Shown here: positions 1 through 7,948 of the stretch, piece after piece
Layout: every line of letters starts with the position of its first letter
Position numbering within the stretch: position 1 is the first letter of the stretch
Source: Anaerolineales bacterium UBA877
GTDB taxonomy: Bacteria; Chloroflexota; Anaerolineae; Anaerolineales; Villigracilaceae
DNA: 45,613 nucleotides
NCBI GenBank assembly: GCA_002294405.1
Contig: DBFP01000057.1
Span: forward strand, 1-45,613
Direction: 5' to 3'
Notes under the pieces: generated by a model
The model's input: only the letters and a program-made list of their open reading frames with translations
Told to the model about the DNA's origin: nothing
Databases searched by the model: none
Translations under genes and position numbers: made by a program

Positions 1-170
1 ACATCCACCATCGCAGATATGTTGGTCCCACAGTGACAAACATATACGCCAACGCGAGGGGGAAACTGCGTCGGCGCAAGTTTACGGAGTGTCATTTATT
101 CGTCTCCAGTCTATGTAAAAAATGGAAATACACCTTTGCTTCCTGTGAAAAGAATATATTTACTCGTAAC

Positions 171-194
171 AGATTGTGCCTTTTAGCACAATCT
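171..194. repeat. 9-bp inverted repeat with 6-bp spacer
   Basis: AGATTGTGC (171-179) and GCACAATCT (186-194) are perfect inverted arms around the 6-base spacer CTTTTA. The partial repeat TAGCACAA follows at once (around 193-201). Arms of about 9-11 bp around a 6-bp centre are the general form of a tyrosine-recombinase core site, and a tyrosine recombinase gene ends about 200 bases away. A simple transcript hairpin is equally possible. Confidence 0.5.
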
Positions 195-256
195 AGCACA
201 AGTGATGTTTATCCTGACTTGGAAGGTAGTATGAGGGGATGAAAGATAAATTACGA

Positions 257-293
257 TGGGGTTAATACCCTAATGGTATTACCCCCATTTTTG
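257..293 (+). terminator. Rho-independent terminator
   Basis: GGGGTTAATACC (258-269) pairs with GGTATTACCCCC (275-286), with one bulge or mismatch, around a 5-base loop. ATTTTT follows. It would end transcription arriving from a gene upstream of the window. The rest of 1-392 shows no convincing gene: an open frame at 33-242 has neither a ribosome binding site nor a recognisable product. Confidence 0.65.
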
Positions 294-320
294 ATGAATA
301 TCATTTATTGGAATATATAT

Positions 321-358
321 AAGAAATATTTCCACCTGGCATAAAATGTATCTCTTCC
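321..358. repeat. Imperfect direct repeat, copy A (flanks integrase)
   Basis: Starts AAGAAATATTTCCACCTGGC and continues ATAAAATGTATCTCTTCC. It matches 1503-1540 on the same strand over about 38 bases, with AAGAAATAT, CCA and GGCATAAA identical and a 2-base gap between. The two copies enclose the tyrosine recombinase gene almost exactly, so they are candidate attachment-site or insertion remnants. The match is by eye and AT-rich, so chance similarity is not excluded. Confidence 0.45.
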
Positions 359-392
359 TAATATGTCATTAGCAGCGCACTTTAGTGATCTA

Positions 393-1370
393 TCAACTTT
401 CAAATATTTCATGGTACCCACGATCAAGTTCATCATCCGAAAGGTGTGCATACCGTTGTGTGACCTGGATACTGGCATGTCGGGCTAATTCCTGGGCGAG
501 TTTAAGATTTCCTGATGCTCGCAGGACCGTGGTTACAAAATAATGACGGAAGGAATGGGGGGTAATGCGACCGGATGCCACTTCACCAAGTGCAAGTCGG
601 ACGCGCAGGCTTACAATGTTCCTACCTGTCGTGGTGGAAATTGGCTTTATCTTTTTTCCAGCCCCCTTGTCATGGCGAGCAAAGAGAGGCAAAGAGGGGA
701 GGGCGCGCCCTGATCCGCCATCGATTTCAGCCCTGGAGGAGAGGTAATCTTTAAGAGTCCCCAGGGAGCGGGTCGAGAAACGAACCACGGCTTGCTTGTC
801 GCCTTTACCTATAATAATTGCCCGTCCCTCGTTCCAATCAATGTCACCACGGCGCAAGTTGCACGCTTCATGAACCCGTAAACCGGTGTCAGCCAAAGTA
901 AAAATGAAGGCTCGATCTCTTAATGCGCGTAACCGTTCAGTTATATCATTTATCGTCAACAATGCTGGATTTGCCATAAATTCGAGCACATTCTCTATTT
1001 CATCTCGGGGAAATTGGGGTAATCGTTGCCCCGGTTTCCTGGAGCGCTGGCGTAATAAAAGCCTCAATCGAGGAAGGTTGATCTCCGAAAGCTTTTCTGC
1101 AGCTAAATATTCATAAAATCTGACCATTGCAGCAAGATATAACTGCTCAGTTGCAGGTGAAAAATCCTTAAGCGCTACTGACATCCAAGTCGCTGCATCT
1201 TCGGTCAGAATGCTTATTGGGGAAGTATCTGGATCGATGTTATGCATTGATAATACTGATAAAAATCTAAGCATGCCATTTCTATAAGCACGCCCGGTGT
1301 TGACACTGCGCGACATTCTTACAGTATCAAGGTATTTTTCAATAGTTTGAGATATGGATGGACTTTCCAT
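393..1370 (-). CDS. Tyrosine recombinase / integrase (XerC/XerD-like)
   Basis: A 325-residue site-specific recombinase that cuts and rejoins DNA through a covalent phosphotyrosine. All catalytic residues are present (numbered from the ATG at 1370): Arg165 in GLRVHEACNL, Lys189 in IIGKGDK, His272 and Arg275 in HSFRH, His298 in ARHAS and the nucleophile Tyr307 in QRYAHL. An N-terminal SAM-like core-binding domain (about residues 5-95, starting SISQTIEKYL) precedes the catalytic domain. A TTG at 1445 opens the frame further, but the added residues are hydrophobic and unlike the family, and its G-run directly abuts the codon, so ATG 1370 is preferred. It lies divergent from the GH127 gene and between imperfect direct repeats. 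No excisionase or other phage gene is nearby. The length fits chromosomal Xer enzymes and small integrases alike; which it is cannot be told here. Confidence 0.88.
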   Translation of the reverse strand: MESPSISQTIEKYLDTVRMSRSVNTGRAYRNGMLRFLSVLSMHNIDPDTSPISILTEDAATWMSVALKDFSPATEQLYLAAMVRFYEYLAAEKLSEINLPRLRLLLRQRSRKPGQRLPQFPRDEIENVLEFMANPALLTINDITERLRALRDRAFIFTLADTGLRVHEACNLRRGDIDWNEGRAIIIGKGDKQAVVRFSTRSLGTLKDYLSSRAEIDGGSGRALPSLPLFARHDKGAGKKIKPISTTTGRNIVSLRVRLALGEVASGRITPHSFRHYFVTTVLRASGNLKLAQELARHASIQVTQRYAHLSDDELDRGYHEIFES

Positions 1371-1502
1371 GGAGATTCCGATGCTCACGATAATATTACT
1401 TATCGAAAGCATAAGAATTATATTCCAAGAGATCAACTTGGTCAACCCCCCTTTTTGCTCGCTGGATTATGCAGAAAAGAAAAATTAATATTTCACTCAT
1501 AA

Positions 1503-1540
1503 AAGAAATATCCATCAGGCATAAATATATATCTTACTCC
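1503..1540. repeat. Imperfect direct repeat, copy B (flanks integrase)
   Basis: Begins AAGAAATATCCATCAGGCAT and continues AAATATATATCTTACTCC. It is the partner of 321-358. The segment from copy A to copy B is about 1.2 kb and holds only the integrase gene. Copy B sits in the 274-base space between the integrase and GH127 starts, which otherwise shows only the -10 box at 1633. Confidence 0.45.
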
Positions 1541-1632
1541 AGGATAAATAGCGAATGCCCTCCCCCACTCCAAATGGGTACCATAATTTGAGCATTGCAA
1601 TGAAAACAACCGCGCTAGCATTATACGGGAGT

Positions 1633-1638
1633 TATAAT
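1633..1638 (+). promoter_or_regulatory. -10 box (TATAAT) placed for a leaderless start of the GH127 gene
   Basis: A perfect TATAAT ends 6 bases before the ATG at 1645, so transcription would begin at or next to the start codon. No good -35 lies 16-18 bases upstream. The position argues against the earlier in-frame ATGs at 1555 and 1600. Confidence 0.45.
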
Positions 1639-1644
1639 CTGGTG

Positions 1645-3627
1645 ATGAACGAATTATCACCCCGTCAAGTGACCCTTGAAGATTCATTTTGGACATCGAG
1701 ACAGATCATTAACGCTGAAAAATCAATTTTCCACCAATGGCAAATGCTTGAAAACACCGGTTGCATCGATAATTTTCGCATCGCGGGTGGCATTAAGGAA
1801 GGATCTCGTGAGGGGTGGTTCTTTGCAGATTCTGATGCTTATAAATGGCTGCAGGCAGCCGCAGGCATATATTCAGATTGGCCATCGAAAAACCTTAAAG
1901 ATCTCATAGATGATTTTATTATTTTGATAAGAGCATCCCAGATGAAGGATGGCTACTTATTTACTTATAATCAGATCCATTTCCCATCCAGCCGGTGGGA
2001 AAACCTGATGATTGAGCATGAACTTTATTGTCATGGCCATCTTATTGAGTCATGCGTATCCCATTTCGACTCTTTTGGAGATAAATCTGTATTAGAAATT
2101 GGCTGCCGCGCTGCTGATTTGTTGGTCGATGTTTTTCTTGACGCTGCTCCCGATAAAACATCGGGTCATGAAGAGATAGAAATCGCATTAATTCGTTTAT
2201 ATAAAGTAACCGGGGATGATCAATACTTGGAACTGGCACACAGATTTCTCGAAAGACGCGGAAAAACACCTTTCTTCGCCATGCAACTATTTATACAAAA
2301 TTTAAGAGTTAATAGAAGGTTGCGTCTCGTCCAAATGAAGAAAGAGAGTTCACGGGTTGACATGCAGCATCCACTCTCCCAAGGATTAATATCTTATAAC
2401 TATGCGAAAACCAATACCGCTATCAAGTTTCGCTGGTTTCTTAGCGGTCTATCCGGGAAATTCTTCCAAATGCATGCACCAATTCGCGAGCAAACTGTAC
2501 CAGTCGGACACGCTGTCCGGTTTGCTTACCTGGAGACCGCTACTGCCATGTTTTATCGTCAGAACCATGATCCAACCCTTCTGCCAGCGCTTAAGCAGGC
2601 CTGGACGCGCATGGTCACGCGGCGCATGTACATCACGGGAGGTATCGGCTCCCTCCCCCTTATTGAGGGTTTCGGGCGTGATTATGAACTGGATCCTGAA
2701 ATTGCGTATGCGGAAACCTGTTCTTCCCTGGGAAGCCTTTATTGGAACTGGGAAATGGGACTCATTACGAAAGAAGCTTGCTATAGCGATTTATTTGAAT
2801 GGCAGCTGTATAATGCCGCTGCTGTGGGAATGGGTATGGAAGGAACAAGTTATTCATATAACAATCCTCTTGCCAGTCATGGTGGCTTATCACGCATGCC
2901 GTGGTTCAAGGTCGCCTGCTGTCCTTCCAACTTATCCCGCACCTGGGCTTCACTTGGGAAATATGTCTTTTCACATGTAGACCGGGATCTTTGGATACAC
3001 CAATATATTGGTTGTCAAGCGGAAATTAACCTCGGCACTGCAGTCAAAATCAACCTGCGATCATCTTTCCCCTGGGAAGGAAAAGCGTGCCTCAATATTA
3101 ACCCGCAAACAACTGCCGAATTTACCATTCACTTGCGCATTCCCTCCTGGGCAAAGTCGTACGCCCTACAGATAAATGGCCAACAGGTATTGATCAATCC
3201 ACGCAGCCCGACTGAGGATAACGAACCGCCTGCTTCCGGATATGATCCTCGTCATGCGTGGTTCGCCACGATTCAGCGAGTTTGGTCACCGGGAGATGTT
3301 TTAGAATTGGAATTTGAGATGGATGTTAAGATAAGGCGTGTTTCCTCGCGCGTTAAAGGGCAGGAAAATAAAGTTGCACTTACACGCGGACCAATTGTCT
3401 TCTGTCTTGAAAGCATAGATAATCCGGGTCTGGATATTTTCAAAGCCAGCGTGAATCTTTCAAGCATAATTGATCACCCGAATTTCGTGACCTACCTCCC
3501 CTCCCTTTTAGGGGGAACTGAATCCATATGTTGTGCAACAATCGACGAACAAAAATTGAATTTCATCCCATATTTCTTATGGGCCAATCGGGGTAAGTCG
3601 CAAATGACGGTATGGGTTAATAGTTAG
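1645..3627 (+). CDS. Glycoside hydrolase family 127 (beta-L-arabinofuranosidase-like, DUF1680)
   Basis: About 660 residues, predicted to release beta-L-arabinofuranose from plant glycans or glycoproteins. Numbered from ATG 1645, the GH127 zinc/thiolate site is intact: Glu357 and Cys359 in YAETCSS, and the Cys-Cys pair 425-426 in ACCPSN, where the first cysteine matches the nucleophile of characterised family members. An (alpha/alpha)6-barrel region occupies most of the first 440 residues, followed by a beta-rich C-terminal part. There is no signal peptide, so it should act in the cytoplasm on imported oligosaccharides. The frame is open from 1555, but residues before MNELSPRQVTL are not family-like. 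It stands alone between the divergent integrase and a lipoprotein gene, with no sugar transporter beside it. The family call is firm; arabinose specificity is inferred because DUF1680 members vary. Confidence 0.85.
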   Translation: MNELSPRQVTLEDSFWTSRQIINAEKSIFHQWQMLENTGCIDNFRIAGGIKEGSREGWFFADSDAYKWLQAAAGIYSDWPSKNLKDLIDDFIILIRASQMKDGYLFTYNQIHFPSSRWENLMIEHELYCHGHLIESCVSHFDSFGDKSVLEIGCRAADLLVDVFLDAAPDKTSGHEEIEIALIRLYKVTGDDQYLELAHRFLERRGKTPFFAMQLFIQNLRVNRRLRLVQMKKESSRVDMQHPLSQGLISYNYAKTNTAIKFRWFLSGLSGKFFQMHAPIREQTVPVGHAVRFAYLETATAMFYRQNHDPTLLPALKQAWTRMVTRRMYITGGIGSLPLIEGFGRDYELDPEIAYAETCSSLGSLYWNWEMGLITKEACYSDLFEWQLYNAAAVGMGMEGTSYSYNNPLASHGGLSRMPWFKVACCPSNLSRTWASLGKYVFSHVDRDLWIHQYIGCQAEINLGTAVKINLRSSFPWEGKACLNINPQTTAEFTIHLRIPSWAKSYALQINGQQVLINPRSPTEDNEPPASGYDPRHAWFATIQRVWSPGDVLELEFEMDVKIRRVSSRVKGQENKVALTRGPIVFCLESIDNPGLDIFKASVNLSSIIDHPNFVTYLPSLLGGTESICCATIDEQKLNFIPYFLWANRGKSQMTVWVNS

Positions 3628-3703
3628 GGTTCTGCTGTTTCTCGAAATATAAATGAATCTGTGGCTTTAATTTTATTCTTCACACCAGTAAACCGGGAAC
3701 TTT

Positions 3704-3726
3704 TTACAGACATTTTTCGTCTGTAA
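3704..3726 (+). other. Hairpin upstream of lipoprotein gene
   Basis: TTACAGAC (3704-3711) and GTCTGTAA (3719-3726) form a perfect 8-bp stem with a 7-base loop. No U-tract follows, so it is a weak terminator candidate for the GH127 gene or a leader structure of the lipoprotein mRNA. Confidence 0.4.
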
Positions 3727-3771
3727 CCATAAGGATTTTATTCCTTGGCGTGATTTACGAGGAGAAACATA

Positions 3772-4977
3772 ATGAAAAAATCACTTTTGGTACTATTCTT
3801 CCCGGTATTTATTTTGGCAGCTTGTGTCATGCCTAATATTAAAATAATATTTGATAATACTCCAACCCCAGGATCACCGGATGAGTATTTTACGCAGGTC
3901 GCTCAAACTGTCTCGGCGAAGTTGACCAGCGTTGCCCTACTGGCAACTCCGACCTCCAATATTCCCACAAAATCGATTACACCAACGAATTCTTTAATTC
4001 CCTCGGCAACCTATACATCAATCCCGACCAATACTTCGCTTCCGACGTTCACAAAATCGCCCACCCCGTGCAATTTGGCAACATGGGATCCGGCTACCAT
4101 CGATGTAACCATCCCGGATAATTCCAAGATGGTCCCCAATCAGGTATTTTCAAAAACATGGAGAATCCGAAATGTTGGGACTTGTTCCTGGAATTCCAAC
4201 TACCTGCTGATTTTTGACCACGGGGATGGGCTGGGAGTAACAGCTGGTTACGCTCAGCAATTAACACCGGGGTTTGTCAACCCAGGCCAATGGGTTGATT
4301 TGACTGTAAATAATTTTAAGGCACCAAGCACTCCAGGAACATTTACCGGCTATTGGCGCCTGCGTGATCCTTATGGCAATGAGTTTGGAATCACTCCTGC
4401 CGGTGGGACATTCGCGGTAAGGATTGTGGTTATTTCCTCAACAACAATTACTCTTCTTCCTATTCTTGGAGAAAGTGGAACCGTGCACTCGGATGGGCCT
4501 GTGAAGTTTAATGAGTTATCCATTGGCGATACCACACTTAATTTTGGAATACAGCTGTTTCTATCGTATGATATTTCATCCATCCCCTCCAATGCCACCA
4601 TAGTAGAACTGAAACATGATATGCGTAACAGCATTATTAAATCAAATCCATTTTCACTGGTGACGCTAAGTCTTTACCAGGATAATTATGGAACCCTTGA
4701 CACATCAGATTATGTGGTTACCCTTCCTACCCAGGGGAGATTGGCAGATTGGAGTTCACCCGGAGCGCTCGAAATTGTAGAGGTGTCTGCGGCACTTAAA
4801 AAAGCCTTTCAAAACAGGCTGGGAGCATCCAGGATCCAATTTCGACTGCAGTTTACAAATCAAACGAACAGCAATGGCGTTGAAGATGTAATTGCGTATA
4901 ATGTATTACCCTCTCCAAACTTGTCAAATACTGCGGGTTTAAATCCAGCGATCATCGTAACTTATACGGTCCCATAA
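3772..4977 (+). CDS. Lipoprotein with NBR1-type Ig-like domain
   Basis: 401 residues. The signal peptide ends in lipobox LAAC with Cys18 as the lipidation site, so the protein should be anchored outside the cytoplasmic membrane. Residues about 55-100 are a Thr/Ser/Pro linker typical of exported proteins. Residues about 104-220 match the NBR1 central-domain Ig-like fold (KTWRIRNVGTCSW, then WVDLTVNNFKAPSTPGT and YWRLRDPYGNEFG), a module that is common in secreted Anaerolineae proteins. The C-terminal 170 residues look like a second beta-sandwich that I do not recognise. A GAGGAG site precedes the ATG. No catalytic residues are evident; binding of a glycan or another protein is only a guess. 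Confidence 0.8.
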   Translation: MKKSLLVLFFPVFILAACVMPNIKIIFDNTPTPGSPDEYFTQVAQTVSAKLTSVALLATPTSNIPTKSITPTNSLIPSATYTSIPTNTSLPTFTKSPTPCNLATWDPATIDVTIPDNSKMVPNQVFSKTWRIRNVGTCSWNSNYLLIFDHGDGLGVTAGYAQQLTPGFVNPGQWVDLTVNNFKAPSTPGTFTGYWRLRDPYGNEFGITPAGGTFAVRIVVISSTTITLLPILGESGTVHSDGPVKFNELSIGDTTLNFGIQLFLSYDISSIPSNATIVELKHDMRNSIIKSNPFSLVTLSLYQDNYGTLDTSDYVVTLPTQGRLADWSSPGALEIVEVSAALKKAFQNRLGASRIQFRLQFTNQTNSNGVEDVIAYNVLPSPNLSNTAGLNPAIIVTYTVP

Positions 4978-5015
4978 ACCCCACATTTCCCGGAGATTTG
5001 TCTTTTCTGTGTATA

Positions 5016-5435
5016 TTATTTATTTTGGTTGAGAAAGTGCTTCCATGCACCCACCCATGGTTTCCCCAGGCGATTCCCGGGTCGGACTGTAACATGGTGG
5101 AGTTTTTGGGGGAGTTGACTAGTAATGCTTACGATTAATTTCCAATCGTTCGCCACTAATGAGGCTCGGAGTTTTTCGGCATAATCTGCAGCCCATGCCC
5201 ACTCCATGCGAAACTTATCCGCTTTCACCCAGTAGCCACGCTTTTCCCAGGCGGATACGGAATTATCAATAGTCCCAGAAATAATATCAAGAGCCAGGAC
5301 TATAAAGGCGACCAAATCACGAGATTCGTCCCCTGGTTCGGTTTGGTGAGCCAATTCACGGACTGCAAGAGCAACACCACGGATAAGCCGGTTTCTTTCT
5401 TTTCCGACACTATCGGGATTAATAATCCGACTCAA
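5016..5435 (-). CDS. Conserved hypothetical protein, 139 aa
   Basis: I do not recognise a family. It is mainly helical and has no signal peptide or transmembrane segment. Conserved-looking stretches are VAFIVLALDIISGTID and WAADYAEKLRASL, and the C-terminal part is basic with several Trp residues. The start is a TTG (5433-5435), well supported by a perfect AGGAGG (5441-5446 on this strand) five bases upstream. It stands alone, pointing away from the tRNA-Leu/tig cluster and converging on the lipoprotein gene. It is probably a real lineage-specific cytoplasmic protein. Confidence 0.7.
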   Translation of the reverse strand: MSRIINPDSVGKERNRLIRGVALAVRELAHQTEPGDESRDLVAFIVLALDIISGTIDNSVSAWEKRGYWVKADKFRMEWAWAADYAEKLRASLVANDWKLIVSITSQLPQKLHHVTVRPGNRLGKPWVGAWKHFLNQNK

Positions 5436-5546
5436 TTAAACCTCCTGCAGAATTGCACGGCGCGATTATACATTATTAGAACCGGATCCTTTCACATTGA
5501 ATGAACATTCTCTGTAATAATAAGATTAACAGAAATACCCCATTTA

Positions 5547-5575
5547 TTGACGCACACCCCCCTTACGCTTATAAT
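5547..5575 (+). promoter_or_regulatory. Sigma70-type promoter of tRNA-Leu
   Basis: TTGACG (5547-5552), a 17-base spacer and TATAAT (5570-5575). The start point would fall about 5 bases before the tRNA. It is the best -35/-10 pair I found in the window and probably also drives tig by read-through. Confidence 0.8.
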
Positions 5576-5586
5576 CTTGCAGTTCC

Positions 5587-5668
5587 GGGGAAGTGGCGGA
5601 ATTGGCAGACGCGCAAGACTTAGGATTTTGTGCCGAAAGGCGTACGGGTTCAAGTCCCGTCTTCCCCA
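5587..5668 (+). tRNA. tRNA-Leu (anticodon UAG)
   Basis: Acceptor arms GGGGAAG (5587-5593) and CTTCCCC (5661-5667) pair, with discriminator A5668. The anticodon loop CTTAGGA (5619-5625) is closed by CAAGA/TTTTG and gives anticodon TAG at 5621-5623. A long variable arm (TGCCGAAAGGCG) marks it as class II, and the T loop is GGTTCAAGTCC. CCA is not encoded. Confidence 0.95.
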
Positions 5669-5709
5669 CACTTCTCCTCTATAAACTTAGTTGGTAAAGG
5701 AAGAAAGCA

Positions 5710-7245
5710 TTGAAAATCGAATCTCAAAATCGTGATGATCATCAGGTAACCTTAATTGTGGAATTGGAAATGGAACAAATGGAAGGGGCTAAACACCGCG
5801 CGGCCCGAAAAATTTCCGAACGAAAAACCATTCCCGGCTTCCGCCCTGGCAAGGCACCATACGATGTCGTACTACGTAATTTTGGCGAAAGCGCTGTATC
5901 TGATCAAGCAGTAGATATTCTTCTTGATGAAATTTACCCCAAGGCTTTGGAAGAAACGAAGATAGAACCAGCAGCAGCGGGATCCCTTGAAAAAGTCGAG
6001 AATTTGGAAAATAAACCCAGGTTTACATTTACCGTTCCACTCGCTCCTACCATATCCCTGGGAGACTACCGTTCGATCCGATTGCCATATGATTGGAAGG
6101 AACCAGGTGAAGATAAGGTGGAAGATGCCTTAAATGAATTACGACAAATGTATGCCAAGACTGAATCCGTTAACCGCCCAATCGCCATAGGTGATTTTGT
6201 GATGGTTGATCTAAAGGGGTTAAAAGCCAAAGCTGATGCAGCAGAAGCACCAGCTATCGATCGACCCGGGTTGCCAGTTTTTATTAATGAAAAAGATAAA
6301 GAAGACGAGTTTCCTTATAGGGGTTTTTGTAAAGATTTGGTTGGATTAACCAGCGAGGAGACCAAGTCAATTTCCCACAAGTACCCGAAGGACTATAAAG
6401 ATGAAAATCTTCAGGGGCAGACTTTAAACTTCGAAGTTAAGGTGAAAATGGTGCGCGGGAGCATCCTGCCAGAATTGAATGACGAATTTGCCAAACAAGT
6501 TGGCCCTTTTGAGAATTTGCTAGCATTACGCGCAGCAGTTAAAGCCAATCTGTCGACACAGTCAAAGGCTGAATTTGATGACGATTATTTCACCAAGATT
6601 ATTGAGAGAATTAAAGAAAATGCTTCAATAAAGTATCCGCCGCAGGTTCTTAATCATGAGCTGGACCATGTAATGCAAGATCTTAAATCTCGCCTGGCTG
6701 ACCAAGGGCTTGACATGCCGGCATACTTAAAAACCCGGGAAATGGACGAGGCCAAATTTAAATCTGATGAAGCCACTCCGATAGCAATTAGGCGGTTGGA
6801 ACGTTCTCTTATAATGGATGAACTTGCTAAAATCGAAAAAATCGATGTGAGCAAGGAAGTGCTCCAATCATCCTTTGAACAAACCTGGGGTGAATACCAG
6901 GGGAACGCAAAATTCAAAAAAGTTATGCATGGAAAATCTCAGCCGCCCAAGCAAATTGTGAATGCGGTGGCAATGGAATCAGCCAACCGGGCATATGTTC
7001 AACTCACCTTGGATCGGCTAAAGGAAATTGCCACCGGAAAAGCTCCAGATTTGTTGAAGGAAGAATCAAATAAACCTGTCTCCAAGAAACCCGGGAAAGC
7101 AACCGTGTCAAAGAGAAATAAAAATGAGCCAAACAAGAAAGTCAGCGGCAAAAAACCTGATTCGACAACAAGGAATTCAAAGTCAACCAAAATTCCTGAA
7201 AAATCGAAATTGCAGTCCACGGAAAATCCTTCCCATGACATATAG
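5710..7245 (+). CDS. tig: Trigger factor, ribosome-associated chaperone
   Basis: 511 residues. It binds ribosomal protein L23 at the exit tunnel and shields nascent chains. The N-terminal domain carries the ribosome-binding signature GFRPGKAP at residues 43-50. A diverged FKBP-like region follows (about 155-245), then the helical C-terminal chaperone domain (to about 450). The last 60 residues are an unusual Lys/Ser/Pro-rich tail (NKPVSKKPGKATVSKRNK and onward) that looks disordered; ordinary trigger factors end near residue 430-450. The start is TTG with AAGGAAG upstream. It lies directly after tRNA-Leu and before clpP, a common bacterial arrangement of tig and clpP. Confidence 0.95.
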   Translation: MKIESQNRDDHQVTLIVELEMEQMEGAKHRAARKISERKTIPGFRPGKAPYDVVLRNFGESAVSDQAVDILLDEIYPKALEETKIEPAAAGSLEKVENLENKPRFTFTVPLAPTISLGDYRSIRLPYDWKEPGEDKVEDALNELRQMYAKTESVNRPIAIGDFVMVDLKGLKAKADAAEAPAIDRPGLPVFINEKDKEDEFPYRGFCKDLVGLTSEETKSISHKYPKDYKDENLQGQTLNFEVKVKMVRGSILPELNDEFAKQVGPFENLLALRAAVKANLSTQSKAEFDDDYFTKIIERIKENASIKYPPQVLNHELDHVMQDLKSRLADQGLDMPAYLKTREMDEAKFKSDEATPIAIRRLERSLIMDELAKIEKIDVSKEVLQSSFEQTWGEYQGNAKFKKVMHGKSQPPKQIVNAVAMESANRAYVQLTLDRLKEIATGKAPDLLKEESNKPVSKKPGKATVSKRNKNEPNKKVSGKKPDSTTRNSKSTKIPEKSKLQSTENPSHDI

Positions 7246-7298
7246 GAAGCGTCCACGTGAAAGTAAACAGATTAATTTAATTAGAAATGGAGTGAAAA

Positions 7299-7904
7299 AT
7301 GGATCCAGACATTAAGAATGTAATACCCATGGTTATAGAATCATCAGGTCGGGGTGAGCGGGCCTACGACATCTATTCCCTGCTTTTAAAGGAAAGGATC
7401 ATCTTTGTGGGGACTGCCATAGACGATCAAGTCGCGAATGTGATCGTCGCTCAATTGTTATTCCTGAGCCGGGAAGATTCGGAAAAGGAAATTCAAATGT
7501 ATGTTAACTCCCCCGGTGGGGTGATTTATTCGGGATTGGCTATTTATGACACAATGCAGATGATTCCCAATCCTATCAGCACCGTTGCAGTCGGAGTTAC
7601 CGCTTCATTTGGGACGGTTCTGTTAACAGCCGGAACTAAAGGGAGGCGCTACGCCTTGCCAAATGCGACTATCCATATGCATCAACCCTTGGGAGGCGCC
7701 CAAGGTCAGGCTACGGATATCGAGATCCAAACCAAGCAGATTCTTCGACTAAGAACCCTGTTGAATGATATTATGTCCAAGCACACAGGGAAACCGGTGG
7801 AGGTTATCAAGCAGGATACTGAACGCGATTTCTACCTGGATGCCAAGCAGGCTGTTGAGTACGGCTTGGTGGACCAAGTTCTAGAGATTCCAACCAAAAA
7901 ATAA
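7299..7904 (+). CDS. clpP: ATP-dependent Clp protease proteolytic subunit
   Basis: 201 residues. It forms the 14-subunit serine protease chamber fed by ClpX or ClpA/C ATPases. The catalytic triad is complete: Ser103 in TASFG, His128 in HMHQP and Asp177 in TERDFY. The spacing between them equals that of E. coli ClpP (25 and 49 residues). GGAG precedes the ATG by a normal distance. It follows tig by 53 bases and is probably co-transcribed with it. No clpX is present in the window. A strong terminator follows the stop codon. Confidence 0.97.
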   Translation: MDPDIKNVIPMVIESSGRGERAYDIYSLLLKERIIFVGTAIDDQVANVIVAQLLFLSREDSEKEIQMYVNSPGGVIYSGLAIYDTMQMIPNPISTVAVGVTASFGTVLLTAGTKGRRYALPNATIHMHQPLGGAQGQATDIEIQTKQILRLRTLLNDIMSKHTGKPVEVIKQDTERDFYLDAKQAVEYGLVDQVLEIPTKK

Positions 7905-7905
7905 C

Positions 7906-7940
7906 AAAGAAGGGCGGACTGATGCGTCTGCCCTTCTTTT
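7906..7940 (+). terminator. Rho-independent terminator after clpP
   Basis: AAAGAAGGGC (7906-7915) pairs perfectly with GCCCTTCTTT (7930-7939). The stem continues inward by a G-U pair and GAC/GTC to a 6-base loop, and T's follow. The ATG at 7922, which opens the next frame, lies in the loop and apical stem. The hairpin therefore argues for a later start of the HAD gene. Confidence 0.85.
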
Positions 7941-7948
7941 CCAAACCT

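Noticed and set aside
33..242. A 69-codon + strand open frame at the left edge
   Set aside because: No ribosome site, odd composition, no recognisable family; it overlaps an inverted repeat.
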